In this document: positions 33,830 to 45,480 of the stretch, piece by piece
Position numbering within the stretch: position 1 is the stretch's first letter
How the letters are laid out: the number at the start of each line of letters is the position of its first letter
Assembly (NCBI GenBank): GCA_038373885.1
Contig: JAWZYV010013175.1
Span: 434,001 to 498,000, forward strand
DNA: 64,000 nucleotides
From: Cheiracanthium punctorium
Taxonomy: Eukaryota; Arthropoda; Arachnida; Araneae; Cheiracanthiidae
Direction: 5' to 3'
Made by a program: the position numbers and the translations under genes
Notes under the pieces: model-generated
Seen by the model: the letters and a program-made list of their open reading frames with translations, nothing else
Databases searched by the model: none
Told to the model about the DNA's origin: nothing

Positions 33830-36680
33830 TGTAGTGCCTTGACCGCTGTCATGTAAAATTTAAAACTAGTTTCATTATTTCTGAAGTAGTTGGATACAAT
33901 AGTGCACGGATGCATTATGTGGATATATGTGTGTGTAGATGTTATGATTAATACATAGTATAGTAAGCAGAAGAAATTCACTTGTTTAAGAGCCCTGTAA
34001 AACAACAACTTATAATAGTCGGTGTCTAAATAACTATTGCACTATAAACTTAATGAAGCAAATATTAGCACCCCACCACGTTGTCAAAGATAAACATCCG
34101 TGCAAAACATCAAATTCTGAGGGAGAATTGCTTTACAATGTAAATTTTAAGGAAAACTATTTTTCTTTTCGTGTCTGTTAGAGATTCTGGGGTTTTTCTT
34201 TCGCATTGTCAAATTGACGACTAGAATTAATAAACAATAACAAGAAACATATTTTTAATGAACGTAAAATGCTGTTCAATCATGCAGTATACAAAATATG
34301 AAAATTCTGTTTAATGTCGCAAATTAGCAAGGGGAAAAGTGCTTGCGGGAATGCTGTTTTAAATCATATGTATGTGTGTGTTACAATGAAAGACCGACTT
34401 TGGAAAAGATTGATTTTGTACGCTGAATGCCAACACACAGCAGGTACGTCTTTGACAGACCGAATATTTGATTATATTGCTATGCATTTGGAGCATCATT
34501 TCTGCCTGCCGACAAGTACAGAATACGCCCATACAAATGTACCATCACTTGAGACGTTCTTGGACCAAATTACTGTTTTTTTTATTAGATCATTCACACT
34601 CAGTTCTCTAAAGTTTAATTTTTTTCTCCAAAAATGGCATCGCCCTACTGGGCGCATTTTATCTTGAACCCCATTGCAGTTTAAATAATTAAATATAAAA
34701 CATTTTAAGTATCCAAATATACTTCTTAATAACATTGAACATGTAATCTTATAAAAACGTTTATGGCTAATTAAAAGCAGTTATTCCATGGAAAATTTAT
34801 ATTCTTTAAAAAATTTCAAAATTCCAATAAATTTAGGAAGATAACGAAAAAACACTCACGATTAAAATTTTTTGGGAACTATTCTGTATAAGTTATGCAT
34901 TATTAAGGGAAAATAAATCACGCATAACCTAATACTGTTCATGTATCTAAATTTGTATTATATTGTTCCATTTTGTAGACGGGAACCTGTCTTACGATTT
35001 ACTGAGCTGTAGGGCAATAGAGACATGGAAGTCTATAGAGTTAGGAAAAATTTATAAATGTTTAAAAGACTATTAAGGCATGATTTCCTATCACTGGCAC
35101 AGGGTTTAGAGCTTATTCAGTCGAAGTAGGCGTTATGTGAAGGTGGCTATGGTACAGGTAAAAAAAGAAGACGAAAAGAATGGCATAGAGGCGACAAAAG
35201 TGCTCAATTCTTCTGCGGCGATTACAGCCTCGCGGTATCATCTACTTGTTATATCCCCTGGACTAATGCTGTTTATCAGTCTAATGCAAGACTTTCTAGT
35301 AATTTTTTCTTAATTTTTATTCTTAATTTTATTCAATACATTGATTTATGATGAATGGTCATTGCAGTCAACTATTTTTCTTTCCTGTAAAGTTAGCTGA
35401 ATGATGTTATTTTATTTTTCTCAAGGAAAGCACTGTAAAATGATTACTTAAAAGATATCTGCTAAAACTATACCCAGTAAACCTTACGATTACAGACGAA
35501 TCTGACATTTTGATTTTTTTAAACTAAAAATTAATAGAACTGAATTGTACCCTTTAAACTCTTCATTTCTTTCTTAAATATTTAATCAGAAACACGTTTT
35601 AGCAATAATATATTTTTACTAAAATAATTACTCTTGACAGTTATACAAGCATGATATAATTATGACAAAAGTTTTCAAAGCAATTTAAAGCTGTGCGTAA
35701 AAAAATAACGTTTTCGTACACTTTCACCAACATAAAAATTAGGTTCACAAATTCTATCAGATATATTAAGCAACAAAACAAATACTAAACACTTTTAAAT
35801 ACTAATGTCAATAACGCTAAAAGCTTTTCTTATTTGAAAGAACAAGGTTTAAATTTTACAAACGAAATACACGTGTCCCAAACATCGCACAACTTTTCAT
35901 TAGTTTTAAGATTTTTTAAAAAAATGTATGTATATACTAATAAAAGTTAAGTATGAAAAGCATTAAATATTTTCTCGTTAATAATTATTTGTACGAGAAA
36001 GAAAAACAAGGAAACATTTCCTGTTTTCGACAGTTTTAACAAAATTAAAGTGTCTTGTTGTCACAGTGTTTAATAAAACGAAAAGAAAGAAAAATGATTT
36101 TCGCAGTCTTTTTAATTCCTTTAGTTAAGCCGCAATTTTTCTGAAACATATCTTTTTCTAAAATTAATATTTACACGAATACCTAAAGCCGTGTCTTAGA
36201 ATGGAAGTAACTTTAAAAGGCTTAAAGAGTCTTGCTAATAACATATTCTTAGAAAGAATTGTTCTCTAAAACTCAATATGTAAATTAAGGAAATGAAAAA
36301 AATAAAAACTTTATTGTTGTAGTATCTTTTACTATTTGGCTTTTTAGATTACTCCGCACTTCGTACAAGTAAGTAAAAGGGTATAACCTTTTACGCAACA
36401 TGTTAGCAAACTTTTATTGGCATAAATGTACGTGATTGAGAATGACAGAGGCTGAAATCCACCAATTTCAATTAGTCTGTCTAAACGCAGTTTTGGTATT
36501 TATCAGGAGCTGTAACATAAATATGAGCTAACTCTTGAAAGACATGAACTGAGTTTTGATCTTCCCCTTTTTATTTATGCTAGTTGTCTGTCAGTGGTCG
36601 AAATCTGACCATAAGCATCATTTTTAAAATCTGAATGTGAATAAAGCGCTTCTGTGAAAGAGTACGTCTCAAGCTACCAT
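33830..36680. other. AT-rich stretch with no recognised gene
   Basis: A 117-codon frame at 34314-34667 shows LEHHFCLP and VPSLETFLDQ, vaguely like a retrotransposon Gag segment, but it is too weak to call. No repeats or RNA genes were found. Confidence 0.45.
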
Positions 36681-36681
36681 A

Positions 36682-36790
36682 TACAGTGGAACCTACTAAA
36701 ATGACCACCATGGGTAAGAGAACATCTGTCTATAGAGATCACTTTTGTACAATTTCAATTCACAACCACCGCACTTTTCTGTGAAGACGA
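36682..36790 (+). mobile_element. Terminal fragment of a pogo/Tigger-like MITE
   Basis: It starts TACAGTGGAACCTACTAAAA, then TGACCACCATGGG. It resembles the opposite-strand fragment at 30340-30410. CAGTGGAACCT beside TA is a common pogo/Tigger terminus. The other end is not visible. Confidence 0.45.
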
Positions 36791-37439
36791 TGTTTTTGTA
36801 AAGACTATCATATTTTGCTAAATGCAAAGGCAGCTCTAGCGAGTGGGTCATAAGGGTCATCTTCCTCTACCGACCTTGAATTTCACTCGTTCTCGTACGA
36901 TTTCACACATTCAGTTTGCGTTTTGAACAATTAAGGCTAGTCTAAAAAGTCTATTGGCCCACTCCAAAAATTCAGTCTAGAGCCTTCCTAGGCTAAAGGC
37001 CCATTATGTTGGGAGTTATAAAATCTTAAACCTTCGAATGATTGAATTCTACTTGCAGAGGCGTATACCTTCCAATGTAGAAAACTTCCTGCCTCAGTAA
37101 ATTTGCACTTTTATCGAATGAGTCTCCTTCAGATTTATTTGTTGTCATCGCAAATCCATATATAAATATAGAAATTGAGTTTTTTGAAAGGATATGGTAA
37201 AATAGAACCATATTATTTTATAAGTGGAATTAAAATTATTTTATTCTCCAGGTTCCTCTATGGTTCCAGTTCAAACTTCGCAATCAATATCATTACGATA
37301 TATAAACTTCATACGCATTCTTATTCGATTGACTAATGCTTCCTTTGTATTTATGATCTTTCAATACTAACTTATGTGGCGGAGAAATTTTGGTATTTTT
37401 TTGTTGCCCAGACGCAAATCCGGCCAACCCGGCCAACTG

Positions 37440-37465
37440 TTTTTTTTTTTTTTTTTTTTTTTTTT
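37440..37465 (+). repeat. Poly(T) tract, 26 bp
   Basis: An uninterrupted T run followed by AAATAAAGGG. It could be the A-tail of a minus-strand retroposed copy, but no element is recognisable upstream of it on that strand. Confidence 0.8.
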
Positions 37466-38339
37466 AAATAAAGGGAAACGCTTATTGACTACTACTTAAA
37501 CACTGTCGTTCCCCAAAACAAAGCCGCACAAATTCTAATCTGTATACAAAATAGCATTTGTACAGAATTCAATATATACAAAAATAAGAATGTACTAAAA
37601 AGAGATTTGTATGATTATTGGTTACATAATGTGGAATTGGGGAAAACGTGTGAATTAGAATAAAATACTATATTAAATTAAACTTCCAAAATATGGAAAG
37701 GAATAAACAACTACGTACTATAAATCGCTTTAGGTTTGTAAGCATTTAGCGCAGATCACAATTATTTGGCGATTTTTCACTTGACCAGGCTAACTGAAAA
37801 GAACCCAAACCACTCATAGTCAAAGAATTCAAAAATTCGCCTGGATAGTTATTGATTTTATTGTCATCATAGAAAATTATTTTAACGTAGTTATGGTGAT
37901 ATATTTTCTATTCATCAGATATTCAATTAAGTCAGCATTAATAAAAGTTCAGTCATCATTTTTAGGTTCTATTATAGCTAAGGTGACCATACGTCCTCAA
38001 AATTCGAGGACAGTCCTCAAATATGGATCGTTTTTACATTTTGTCTCCAAAAATACTTTGTCCCCAAATGTCCCCAAATTTAAAGATTTGTACTTTTTTT
38101 CTTCAAAGTTTCCATTTAGTTTATTTCTTTCACAAAAACTGAAGAAATAACAAAATAAACCAACTAAAAGAGCCATCTACTCAGAGAAACAATGAAATTC
38201 GATCCCTGAAAACGTTTGTTGTCATTGTGTGTGTAGCGTGTACAGACATTCAATAAAGTATCCAACTATGAGGCAAATTTCCAATTTCAGTTTTGTTAAT
38301 GATTAATCACTTTTCATAAAGAACCATGCTTAAAATTGA

Positions 38340-38385
38340 CGTACGAAAATTTTCTTGCACTTGAATACTTTTTTTAGAGGGAGTA
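38340..38385 (+). mobile_element. Single right end of a GTATTCGAG-type MITE
   Basis: CTTGAATACTTTTTTTAGAGGGAGTAC matches the right end of the complete copy at 38663-38869. Its left end was not found, so it is likely truncated. Confidence 0.5.
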
Positions 38386-38662
38386 CAAAGTTTCATGAAA
38401 TATTATCACAAAATGATACAATGTAAAAAGCAATGTCTTCTGAAAAATACAAATACTATTTCAAGAGTTAAATTTTGAATAAATTGCAATATTTCAACAT
38501 GATGTTCCTTCATGCTTCTGGTTTAAATAAATATTTATAAATGAATGAAATACTTCCATTAATTTATTAGAAATAAGTTACACAATTGATATAAAGAGCT
38601 ATTAGAGTTCATTTTCAACTATCAAAGTCAGTCAAGATTTTAAGTGCGGGTATACTGGTATA

Positions 38663-38869
38663 CACTCTCCAAAAAAAGTATTCGAGTAAAAATTTCCTAC
38701 GTTGGTTTCGTATATTAAAAATTATTTATCATAGAATATGAATTAAGCTATGTATAAATATGACTTTCCATATTTCTGTCACGTTTTACGTTTTTCAAAA
38801 ACTCAATTATTATTCGCAAATCTAAAATAGTAAATTTATCTCTTACTCGAATACTTTTTTTGTAGGGTG
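38663..38869. mobile_element. Nested Tc1/mariner-type MITE, ~207 bp
   Basis: The left end is CACTCTCCAAAAAAAGTATT followed by CGAGTAA. The right end, in reverse complement, is CACCCTACAAAAAAAGTATT followed by CGAGTAA. These are inverted repeats of ~27 bp flanked by TA (38661-38662 and 38870-38871). There is no coding content. It sits inside the hAT-type MITE and so is the younger of the two. Confidence 0.75.
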
Positions 38870-38984
38870 TACATGGTAATATGTTGCGTCCTCAAATAAG
38901 TCCCCAAGTTTTGTTTAGATTCGAGGACAATGGTTGATTTGTTCCCAAATTACTGTTTAGAAATATGGTCGCCTTAATTATAGC

Positions 38985-41490
38985 TGACTTCAATATGTTA
39001 TCTGAGAGTATGTTTTCGAAAATATTTCCATACACTTAATTAATAATATTATTTTCATTCTCTATTAATTGCAGAAGTATTTCTTCAGTAATGTTTTCTG
39101 AAGAAGTACTTCTGCTTTTGCATGCAGCGTGGCATGAGATGGCGAAGAATTTGTCGAATTGACGCGTTTCTTTGGAGCGCCTTTTGGATTGCAGCCTGGC
39201 CTGTTCGATTCGTTTTTCTACAGCTTTAAAACATGGAATTTAAACACTCTTCACTTATTGACTGTCTGAAAAATGCCCCCAAGCACAGTGCTAAAGCACA
39301 TTTTAGCTATTGACGTTTCCCCAAACTGGGGAATAATTTCACTTTTTGCAAATTTTGTTGTCCTACTATAGCCCTATAGCACTGCTGAAACACAGTGTTG
39401 TTATTTCAAAATAACACAACAATGGAACCATCTCCCGATTTCGCGCAAAATACTTCGTGCCAAATTACTTCTCTAATTTTTTTACAGTGCAATAGCATAT
39501 TGCATAAAAATTATAACATCCGCACAACCACCTCCATACGAACTTTAACTGTGCGGAATTTCGAGCTCATCCGCTCGCTGAATGTGTTGCAAAAGGGACA
39601 CAAAGGTTCTCCTTAGCGATATATATAGATTACCAGCACCATCAGTTGTTAAGTTAATATTTGACTGTCTTAATGAATGGCTGTCTAAATGAAGATGCGA
39701 AGTCCCATATTATCACATGGGGGAAATAATTTCACTCATAGCTTAACTCAGATTTTGTCCACCGTCATAGCATGTCTCAGTTTTTGTCCACTGTCTAGAT
39801 ACTACTACTTTATTCGTAACATTAATTTATGAAGTTAGGTTTTTCTAGATTTTATTCAGCTACTATTTTTAACTATTCAATGGATGCAAAACCAGTTTTT
39901 CAAATGTCAGCTAAACGACTAAGTATTTTCAGAAAAAATAACCGAACTTTGCATGATGTTGAAAATAGGAGTGAGACAAAATAAGAATATCATTCAATGC
40001 TGTAATTTAAACAGGTTTACCCTAGGAATAACATTGACATAGCAGTTTATGACGTGTGAATATCACCTACAGTTTTTAAATGTCGGTTTATTGAATGTTT
40101 TATTCTTATTTAAAATAAATATCGTAATTATTGTAATAAATGCAATCAAAGACTAGCAAACAATGTAAATAATTTTTGTGAACGAAACAAAATTGTAAAT
40201 GATTCTGACCAGTTGTAGGCATTCTATTTTCCATGTGAACATTTTTAAACAAAGTTTCACATTACTAATCTATACCATAAGTGTTTTTCAACATTTTCGA
40301 ATGGTATACTTTGAAACAGAAATTCAAATAAAAAGGAAAGACCCCAATAAACTTACTCCGAAGGGATATTTAAACGAACATTTTGCATTCACATGCTATG
40401 TTTAAGGAAGTAATTAGTAAACAATGCTCATAATTTGCAAACGTTAAATGAAAATTAAAAAAAAAAATAAAATTATATATTCTCCGAAAGAATTCAAATT
40501 TGCTGAATTTGCTTTCAAATTACTTGCACGCATAGATCATTGATTAAACCTACATCAGCTGGAAATTTTAAATGAAAGAATTTCTAAGAAATTTTAAAAT
40601 ATAGCAAGGCCGGAAGTATCTAATAAGCAGAATTTGTCTTCTTCAATACGTTTTATTAATACATTTGATCCTATGTCTAAAATTAACCATATCTTAGAAT
40701 TAATTAGACTGGCGAAATACCGACGGGATAAATACTGTTCCATAAATTTCTTTAAAAGCGGATTTTCTCGAAAACTTTTCTCGCCAACCTAATTTGGAAT
40801 TAGTAAATTATGAACACTTCATTTATCTTTCGTGAATTCACAATTACCTTAATTTCAACCAAAATTTGTGTTTTTTGTTGTTTTATGCGCCTTTTACTTT
40901 CCTCTGAAGTATTCTGGCAAATATTTAAGCCTACATTCATTTCCGTTCATTCTTTTCTAACAAGATTATGATATGCAAGAGAAAATTTAATTACATCTCT
41001 GAATAGCTTTTAAGACTGGTTGATTTTTTGAAGAATATAAATGTTGAAAGTGTTCTGCCATATGATTTTCTTGTGAAATTAAATAACAGTTCTCGGTACA
41101 CATTTTATTGTTAGGTAGTGTAGTTTAGGTCTTAATTTATTTTACGGTTTGAGGTGTTTTTTCTTTTAGTTTTTAGCTGTCTTACGACGACAACGATTGT
41201 GCTTTAAAAGTTTTCTAATTAATTATGAAAATTGCTGTTGTCTCTGGTTTTGAAATTCTCGTGTTTTAAGCCACAAAACAATATTGTCGTTGTTTAATAT
41301 TAAGTAGTTGGATTTAAAACAGAAAAGCATTCTTCACCGTTATCTAGAACTTTTAGATGTATTTTGATACAAAATTGCTTTTGAGGTTTTACTGAACTTA
41401 CTGAAAATTGCTAAAATTAGAAAAAGACAATTTCCTCATTTCTTTCTTATATAATTAACTACCTATATCATAGAAAATATAATTTAAGAA
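38985..41490. other. AT-rich stretch with no recognised gene
   Basis: No domain-bearing open frame, terminal repeats or RNA genes were recognised. Two loosely similar segments with GGGGAATAATTTCACT (39331-39346) and GGGGAAATAATTTCACT (39719-39735) occur ~390 bp apart, perhaps a small duplication. Confidence 0.5.
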
Positions 41491-41491
41491 A

Positions 41492-41870
41492 GTGTTTTTC
41501 AGGTATATTATCTCAAGGTATGAGACTTCCCCAAAAAATCCTAATCCTAAGAGATCAAAATTTATGAAGAGACAAATGATCAAAATTTATGAAGAGATAT
41601 TAAAGCTTTGGAAGGAAGACTTCAGAGGAATGGGATTGAATATGTATGGAACATCCCTCTTTACTCTACAGTTTGCAGATGACCAATTCATAACTGCGAA
41701 AAATAAAGATGATTTAGAGGAAACGACAGTAAAAATTAAATATGAAAAATGGAGACTTTGCATAGACATCAGTAAAACCAAAGACCGGTGTACAGGAAGA
41801 AATGAACGGATCTAAGTATAAATAAAGATTTGAAAGTTGAAAGGTGTGAACATTATAGATACACAGATAT
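41492..41870 (+). pseudogene. Reverse transcriptase fragment of a non-LTR retrotransposon
   Basis: The 107-codon frame contains GMGLNMYGTSLFTLQFADDQF, i.e. the catalytic F-A-D-D box preceded by a G-I/L-x-M-x5-L-x-T-L-Q strand. It is followed by K-N-K-D-D-L-E-E, K-W-R-L and I-S-K-T-K, the usual order in LINE reverse transcriptases. After a frameshift near 41810 the protein continues DLSINKDLKVERCEHYRYTD, the next conserved segment (C-x2-Y-x-Y). The upstream palm, endonuclease and ORF1 are absent. A 26-27 bp tandem duplication (TCAAAATTTATGAAGAGA twice) lies at 41557-41600. It cannot encode active enzyme and is not from the same part of ORF2 as 7554-8012. Confidence 0.7.
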
Positions 41871-42111
41871 ATATATATAACGTAATAAATCAAAAGCCTG
41901 CTTAAATCCCAAATTTATAGAACTGCGCAGTTTTAATTCAGTTGGAAAAAAGGTATTCGCTTTCAAAAACCGCAAATAATACACGGTCCCTTGCTATCCC
42001 TTTGTAATTTTGTAGACGGTCTCCGCGCCCAATCAATCTGGCGTCTTAAAAGTCATAACAAACCTTGAAAAACCACTGCCCAGATTTTGGGTTCGGCCAA
42101 TAATTGCAATG

Positions 42112-42251
42112 TGTGCGGGTGATGTGACACGATCTCAAAAGTTAATAAAAGAGGCTTACGCAGCCCACGAGAGAAATTTCACGTGACAGCAACTTCCAAG
42201 GAAAGATGAATAAACTCGTCCAATAAAATAATGTAATCGCATCTGGGACTC
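42112..42251 (+). repeat. Possible LTR fragment
   Basis: A GC-richer segment opens TGTGCGGGTGATGTG and ends GGGACTCA, with TAATAAAAG and two AATAAA-type signals (GAATAAACT, CAATAAAAT) inside. TG...CA ends and polyA signals suggest an LTR. No second LTR, primer site or target duplication was identified. GC-rich unique-looking sequence continues to ~42395. Confidence 0.25.
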
Positions 42252-42398
42252 ATTCTTCCACCGGCAGTTCTTCCACCGGCACCAAGGATGATCACAGGTC
42301 GCCCCGACAACCCCATGTTTCCTTCACGATTCCGTAGGACAGCGGGGTTCCATCTGACCCGCCATCCCGGTCAGCGAAGACTTTCCGTTGGCTAGAAT

Positions 42399-42424
42399 TA
42401 TATATATATATATATACGTATATG

Positions 42425-42463
<39 letters not shown>

Positions 42464-42626
42464 GTATGTATGTATATATGTATATAATATATGTATGTAT
42501 GTATATATGTATATAATATATGTATGTATGTATATATGTATATATATATGTATGTATGTATATATGTATATATATATGTATGTATGTATATATGTATATA
42601 TATATGTATGTATGTATATATATATG
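42399..42626. repeat. ATGTATGTATATAT microsatellite/minisatellite
   Basis: TA dinucleotides grade into repeated units of about 27 bp containing TATGTATGTATGTATATATG. Long tyrosine/methionine/cysteine open frames across it are translation artefacts. Confidence 0.95.
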
Positions 42627-42629
42627 TCT

Positions 42630-42820
42630 GCTCCGCTGCTCCGCTATCCCATATCCATCACGTCTGCTCCGCTATCCCATATCCAAAAGTATCCGCTGAA
42701 TTGTGTGTTTCGAAACACTTGTACTTGGACCTGCATTGTATTGGGCTGTCAGCTGAGCCTCTGTCTGCCACCGATTATGCTGTACTAGGCGGTACAATAT
42801 CTGGAGTCCTCTTTTTTTGA
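42630..42820. mobile_element. Partial copy of the CACCGAAGAGCC element
   Basis: The stretch CCCATATCCAAAAGTATCCG to ACTAGGCGGTACAATATC is nearly the same as ~45813-45955 in the complete element at 45481-46093. CTGCTCCGCTATCCCATATC occurs twice locally (about 42638 and 42663). It stops where copy C begins. Confidence 0.75.
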
Positions 42821-42829
42821 TATATATAT

Positions 42830-45469
42830 TAGGGTGAAGTGAAAATGGCAAAAAAAAAAAAAATTGATTTTAATATGTCCTGACTCAACAAATGGTGCAT
42901 TTTGGCAAAAAAATCACAGAAAAAAAATATTCTAGCCCATTCACTGATTGTCTTCAGGTTCCACACTGGTCTCAAGAAAGGAATGTTAACATAAAAAGTA
43001 AAAAAATCAATTTTTTAAAATTTAATTTTAATGTTTACAATGACTTTATTTTCTGACTCAAAAACAGTTCTAGCTACTAAAAAGAAACAGTACGGCAATG
43101 TTTTATTGCCGTTAACAAAAAAAAAAAAAAAAAAAAAAGAAAGGGGGAAAAAAAGTCACTATCTTGTAACCGAGCGTCATGTTTTGGGGTATATTTTGAA
43201 TACGTAGCTATTAAATATTTACATATTACTTCATTTTTAAAGACAATTAATATTTAGAAAGCACACTAATACAGAAAAGGAAATGATACCAAATTTACCT
43301 TTCGAGTATTATTGACACTAATAAAACAACTTTACTTTAATCAGTCTTCAATTTTGGAGTTCACATGCCGGGAAAATAGTGAACTTTGGTAGTTCCTTTT
43401 GTGATTTGATTCCACAACGAATGTATCCCTCTCTGGCTTTTGCTCCACATGTTACCAATGATGCTTGCGTTAGTAGTCTTACGTGCCTTATTACTGCTTG
43501 AGAATGGCAAGTAAGCTTCTCTATTTCAAATTCTGAACAGTTTCTGATCATACTTGCTACGTCTTCGTCACTGAGGTTCATTGTAACTGGTGGTTCCAAA
43601 GGATTGTCCCAGTGAATCATCTGAAAATGCTCCTCTGCTTCGAAATTTATATCTAGAAGATCAAATTGGCGTATTTTTCCCTTCCAGTCAGTTTTTCTTG
43701 CTTTCAATATTCTTCTTAGGTCAAGTTCTCAAATACGTGATCATTCATCAAACAGCATTGCCAACAGAATATTTTCAGAATAAGCAAAATAAGAGGTCCT
43801 CTGAATAACTTCATGAATGATTGACTTAAAACCTTCTGTGGAAGATGAACTTCTTTTCATCATTCCGTGCTCCATGAGCAGCTCCTGAGATTTTCTTTAT
43901 TTCAAACCAGGATGGCACGTAAACTTTCATCACATTCTGTTGGTTCGGCAGTCGACACGTACAGGCGCAGTATTCTGTTCGCTGTAGTGAGTTAGCTTGA
44001 ATGAGACATCCTTCCTGGACTTCTGTTTCCGAAATCTGGATGGCACTTTCTCGAGCATACTGCCCTAGAAATATCGAAGAGGTACTTTTGGTCTGTACTG
44101 AAGTCTTTTTTATCAATTTCAGGCAGAGTAAAAGGAATAGAAACAAAATTTGTTCACAGCAAACGTTTATTCACAGCAAACGTTTCATACGTTTCCAGAG
44201 ATTTTCCTATTGTTCCAGAAAACTGGTGTGGCCCAGATGTCTTTCCGTCAATTTTATGGAAAATGTGGCGAAGAGATAGTTCATTAGTATGCAATAAGCA
44301 TACAAACCAGTGCAATTTATGGCCAAAAAAGATTTCAAGCCGTCTAACTACGGCATTTTTCTTCCCAATGTTGACTTTCGGTGCATCTCACCCAACGGCA
44401 ACAAGATCCGAAAGTGTAATCTCTTTCTGCGTAACAAAGTTGATGATGCTGCAAGTAATATCAATACTAGAGCCTGAATGTGAAGTCACATGTCTTATGT
44501 GAATAGAACCAGGTTCTGAAAACATAACAATTTGCTCGTTCACAGATACAGTCGTATGTAAAGAGCTTTCCTTCTTACATAATAGTTGTGTCCTTTCTTC
44601 CATCGAAGTATATGGTGTACAAAGACTGTGTTACTTGTACAGAATTATGTTGTGATCGTATCTTTCATTATAATTTTTAATAAGGGGAATTACTTCTTGG
44701 TGACTTACCACAGGCAAGGAGGCTTTCTTCCAAATTATTTCGACGTCCAAAGAAATAATTTCGATGATCTCTTTTACTAAAGGATACTGCTTTTTTCCCT
44801 GCTTCCACAGTATATCATTTTTTGTGATTAAGAAATACCTTATTAAAACAGAATACGTTGGTGGTAACACTGTCTCTTTCAATTATACTGGAATTCCGAA
44901 AACACTACAAAACGTTTCACTAGTAATTGTGCTCATATTTAAATTCAAAACTGCGTATTATTTTGTCAAATATAAATCAAAATTAATAAAACGTATTGCT
45001 TCAACCTTACAAACAAATGGTTGAAACAAAGGCAATCGCAAAATCGAATCATTCCACACAAAAGTGACGTGCCTTATTAGATGTTATAATAGATTAGAAC
45101 ACGCGCTGCCATCTAGTAGATTTAAGAGTATAATTTGCTTTTTTTATGTACAAAAAGCCATTTCTGTATCTGATATCTGGCAGTAACGTTTCAATAAAAG
45201 AAATTATTAATGAGAAAGTAATTCATTAATATTATTTTACAAATTAATGAATTATTTGGTAAAATATTAAATTTAAAAAAATATTTTTTACATAAAAATC
45301 ATTAAAAACTTGAAAAAAAGCCAATATAAACATTCACTTGAAGTGTGGAATCTCAAGATGTCAATATTTTAAGCTGAAATTTGGAGAATATTGATTTCAG
45401 CTAGTTTGGCACCATATAATGACTCAGGCAATGTGAATTTCAAAAAAAAATTTTTTTCGATCCACCCTA
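42830..45469 (-). mobile_element. Copy C of the TAGGG-ended hAT-like transposon, 2.64 kb
   Basis: The plus-strand left end is TAGGGTGAAGTGAAAATGGC. The right end in reverse complement is TAGGGTGGATCGAAAAAAA. Further in, CTGACTCA...ATGGTGC occurs on both sides, giving imperfect inverted repeats of ~80 bp. Both flanks are ATATATAT (42822-42829 and 45470-45477), compatible with an 8 bp target duplication, though the sequence is low complexity. The gene runs on the minus strand. It is the shortest of the three copies and lies between two copies of the CACCGAAGAGCC element. Confidence 0.7.
43348..44882 (-). pseudogene. Decayed transposase of copy C (hAT-like family)
   Basis: Read on the minus strand, the first block (44882-44631) contains LPPTYSVLIRYFLITKNDIL and a GKKQYPLVKEIIEII stretch. 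44603-44391 contains NEQIVMFSEPGSIHIRHVTS and LSDLVAVG. A TGA at 44390-44388 stands where copy A has C of CDG; the same frame goes on D-A-P-K-V-N-I-G-K-K-N-A-V-V, then HWFVCLLHTNELSLRHIF and IDGKTSGPHQFSGTIGKS. After a gap, ~44000-43830 encodes MKVYVPSWFEIKK. The last 119 codons (43707-43348) hold CHSQAVIRHVRLLTQAS and a final LPKF. The W-x2-C-x2-H-x-N-E-L-x-L-R-H block is intact. Several frameshifts separate the blocks, so no protein of full length can be made. Confidence 0.7.
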
Positions 45470-45480
45470 ATATATATACA

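Larger units (their letters stand above)
37979..38976. mobile_element. hAT-type MITE with perfect 8 bp target duplication, ~1 kb
   Basis: The ends are TAAGGTGACCATACGTCCTC on the left and, in reverse complement, TAAGGCGACCATATTTCTAA on the right. The flanking ATTATAGC at 37971-37978 and 38977-38984 is an exact 8 bp duplication, as produced by hAT transposition. Subterminal sequences on both sides contain repeated GTCCTCAAA/GTCCCCAAA/CGAGGACA motifs. No transposase is present. One smaller MITE (38663-38869) and one end of another are nested inside. Confidence 0.85.

Noticed and set aside
34314..34667. 117-codon frame with a VPSLETFLDQ stretch, vaguely like retrotransposon Gag
   Set aside because: A single weak string with no neighbouring zinc knuckle, protease or RT; kept only as a remark in the region entry.
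42462..42820. Overlapping 108- and 109-codon open frames rich in M, Y, V, C and I
   Set aside because: They are the translated TATGTATGTATA microsatellite running into a partial transposon copy; there is no protein signature.
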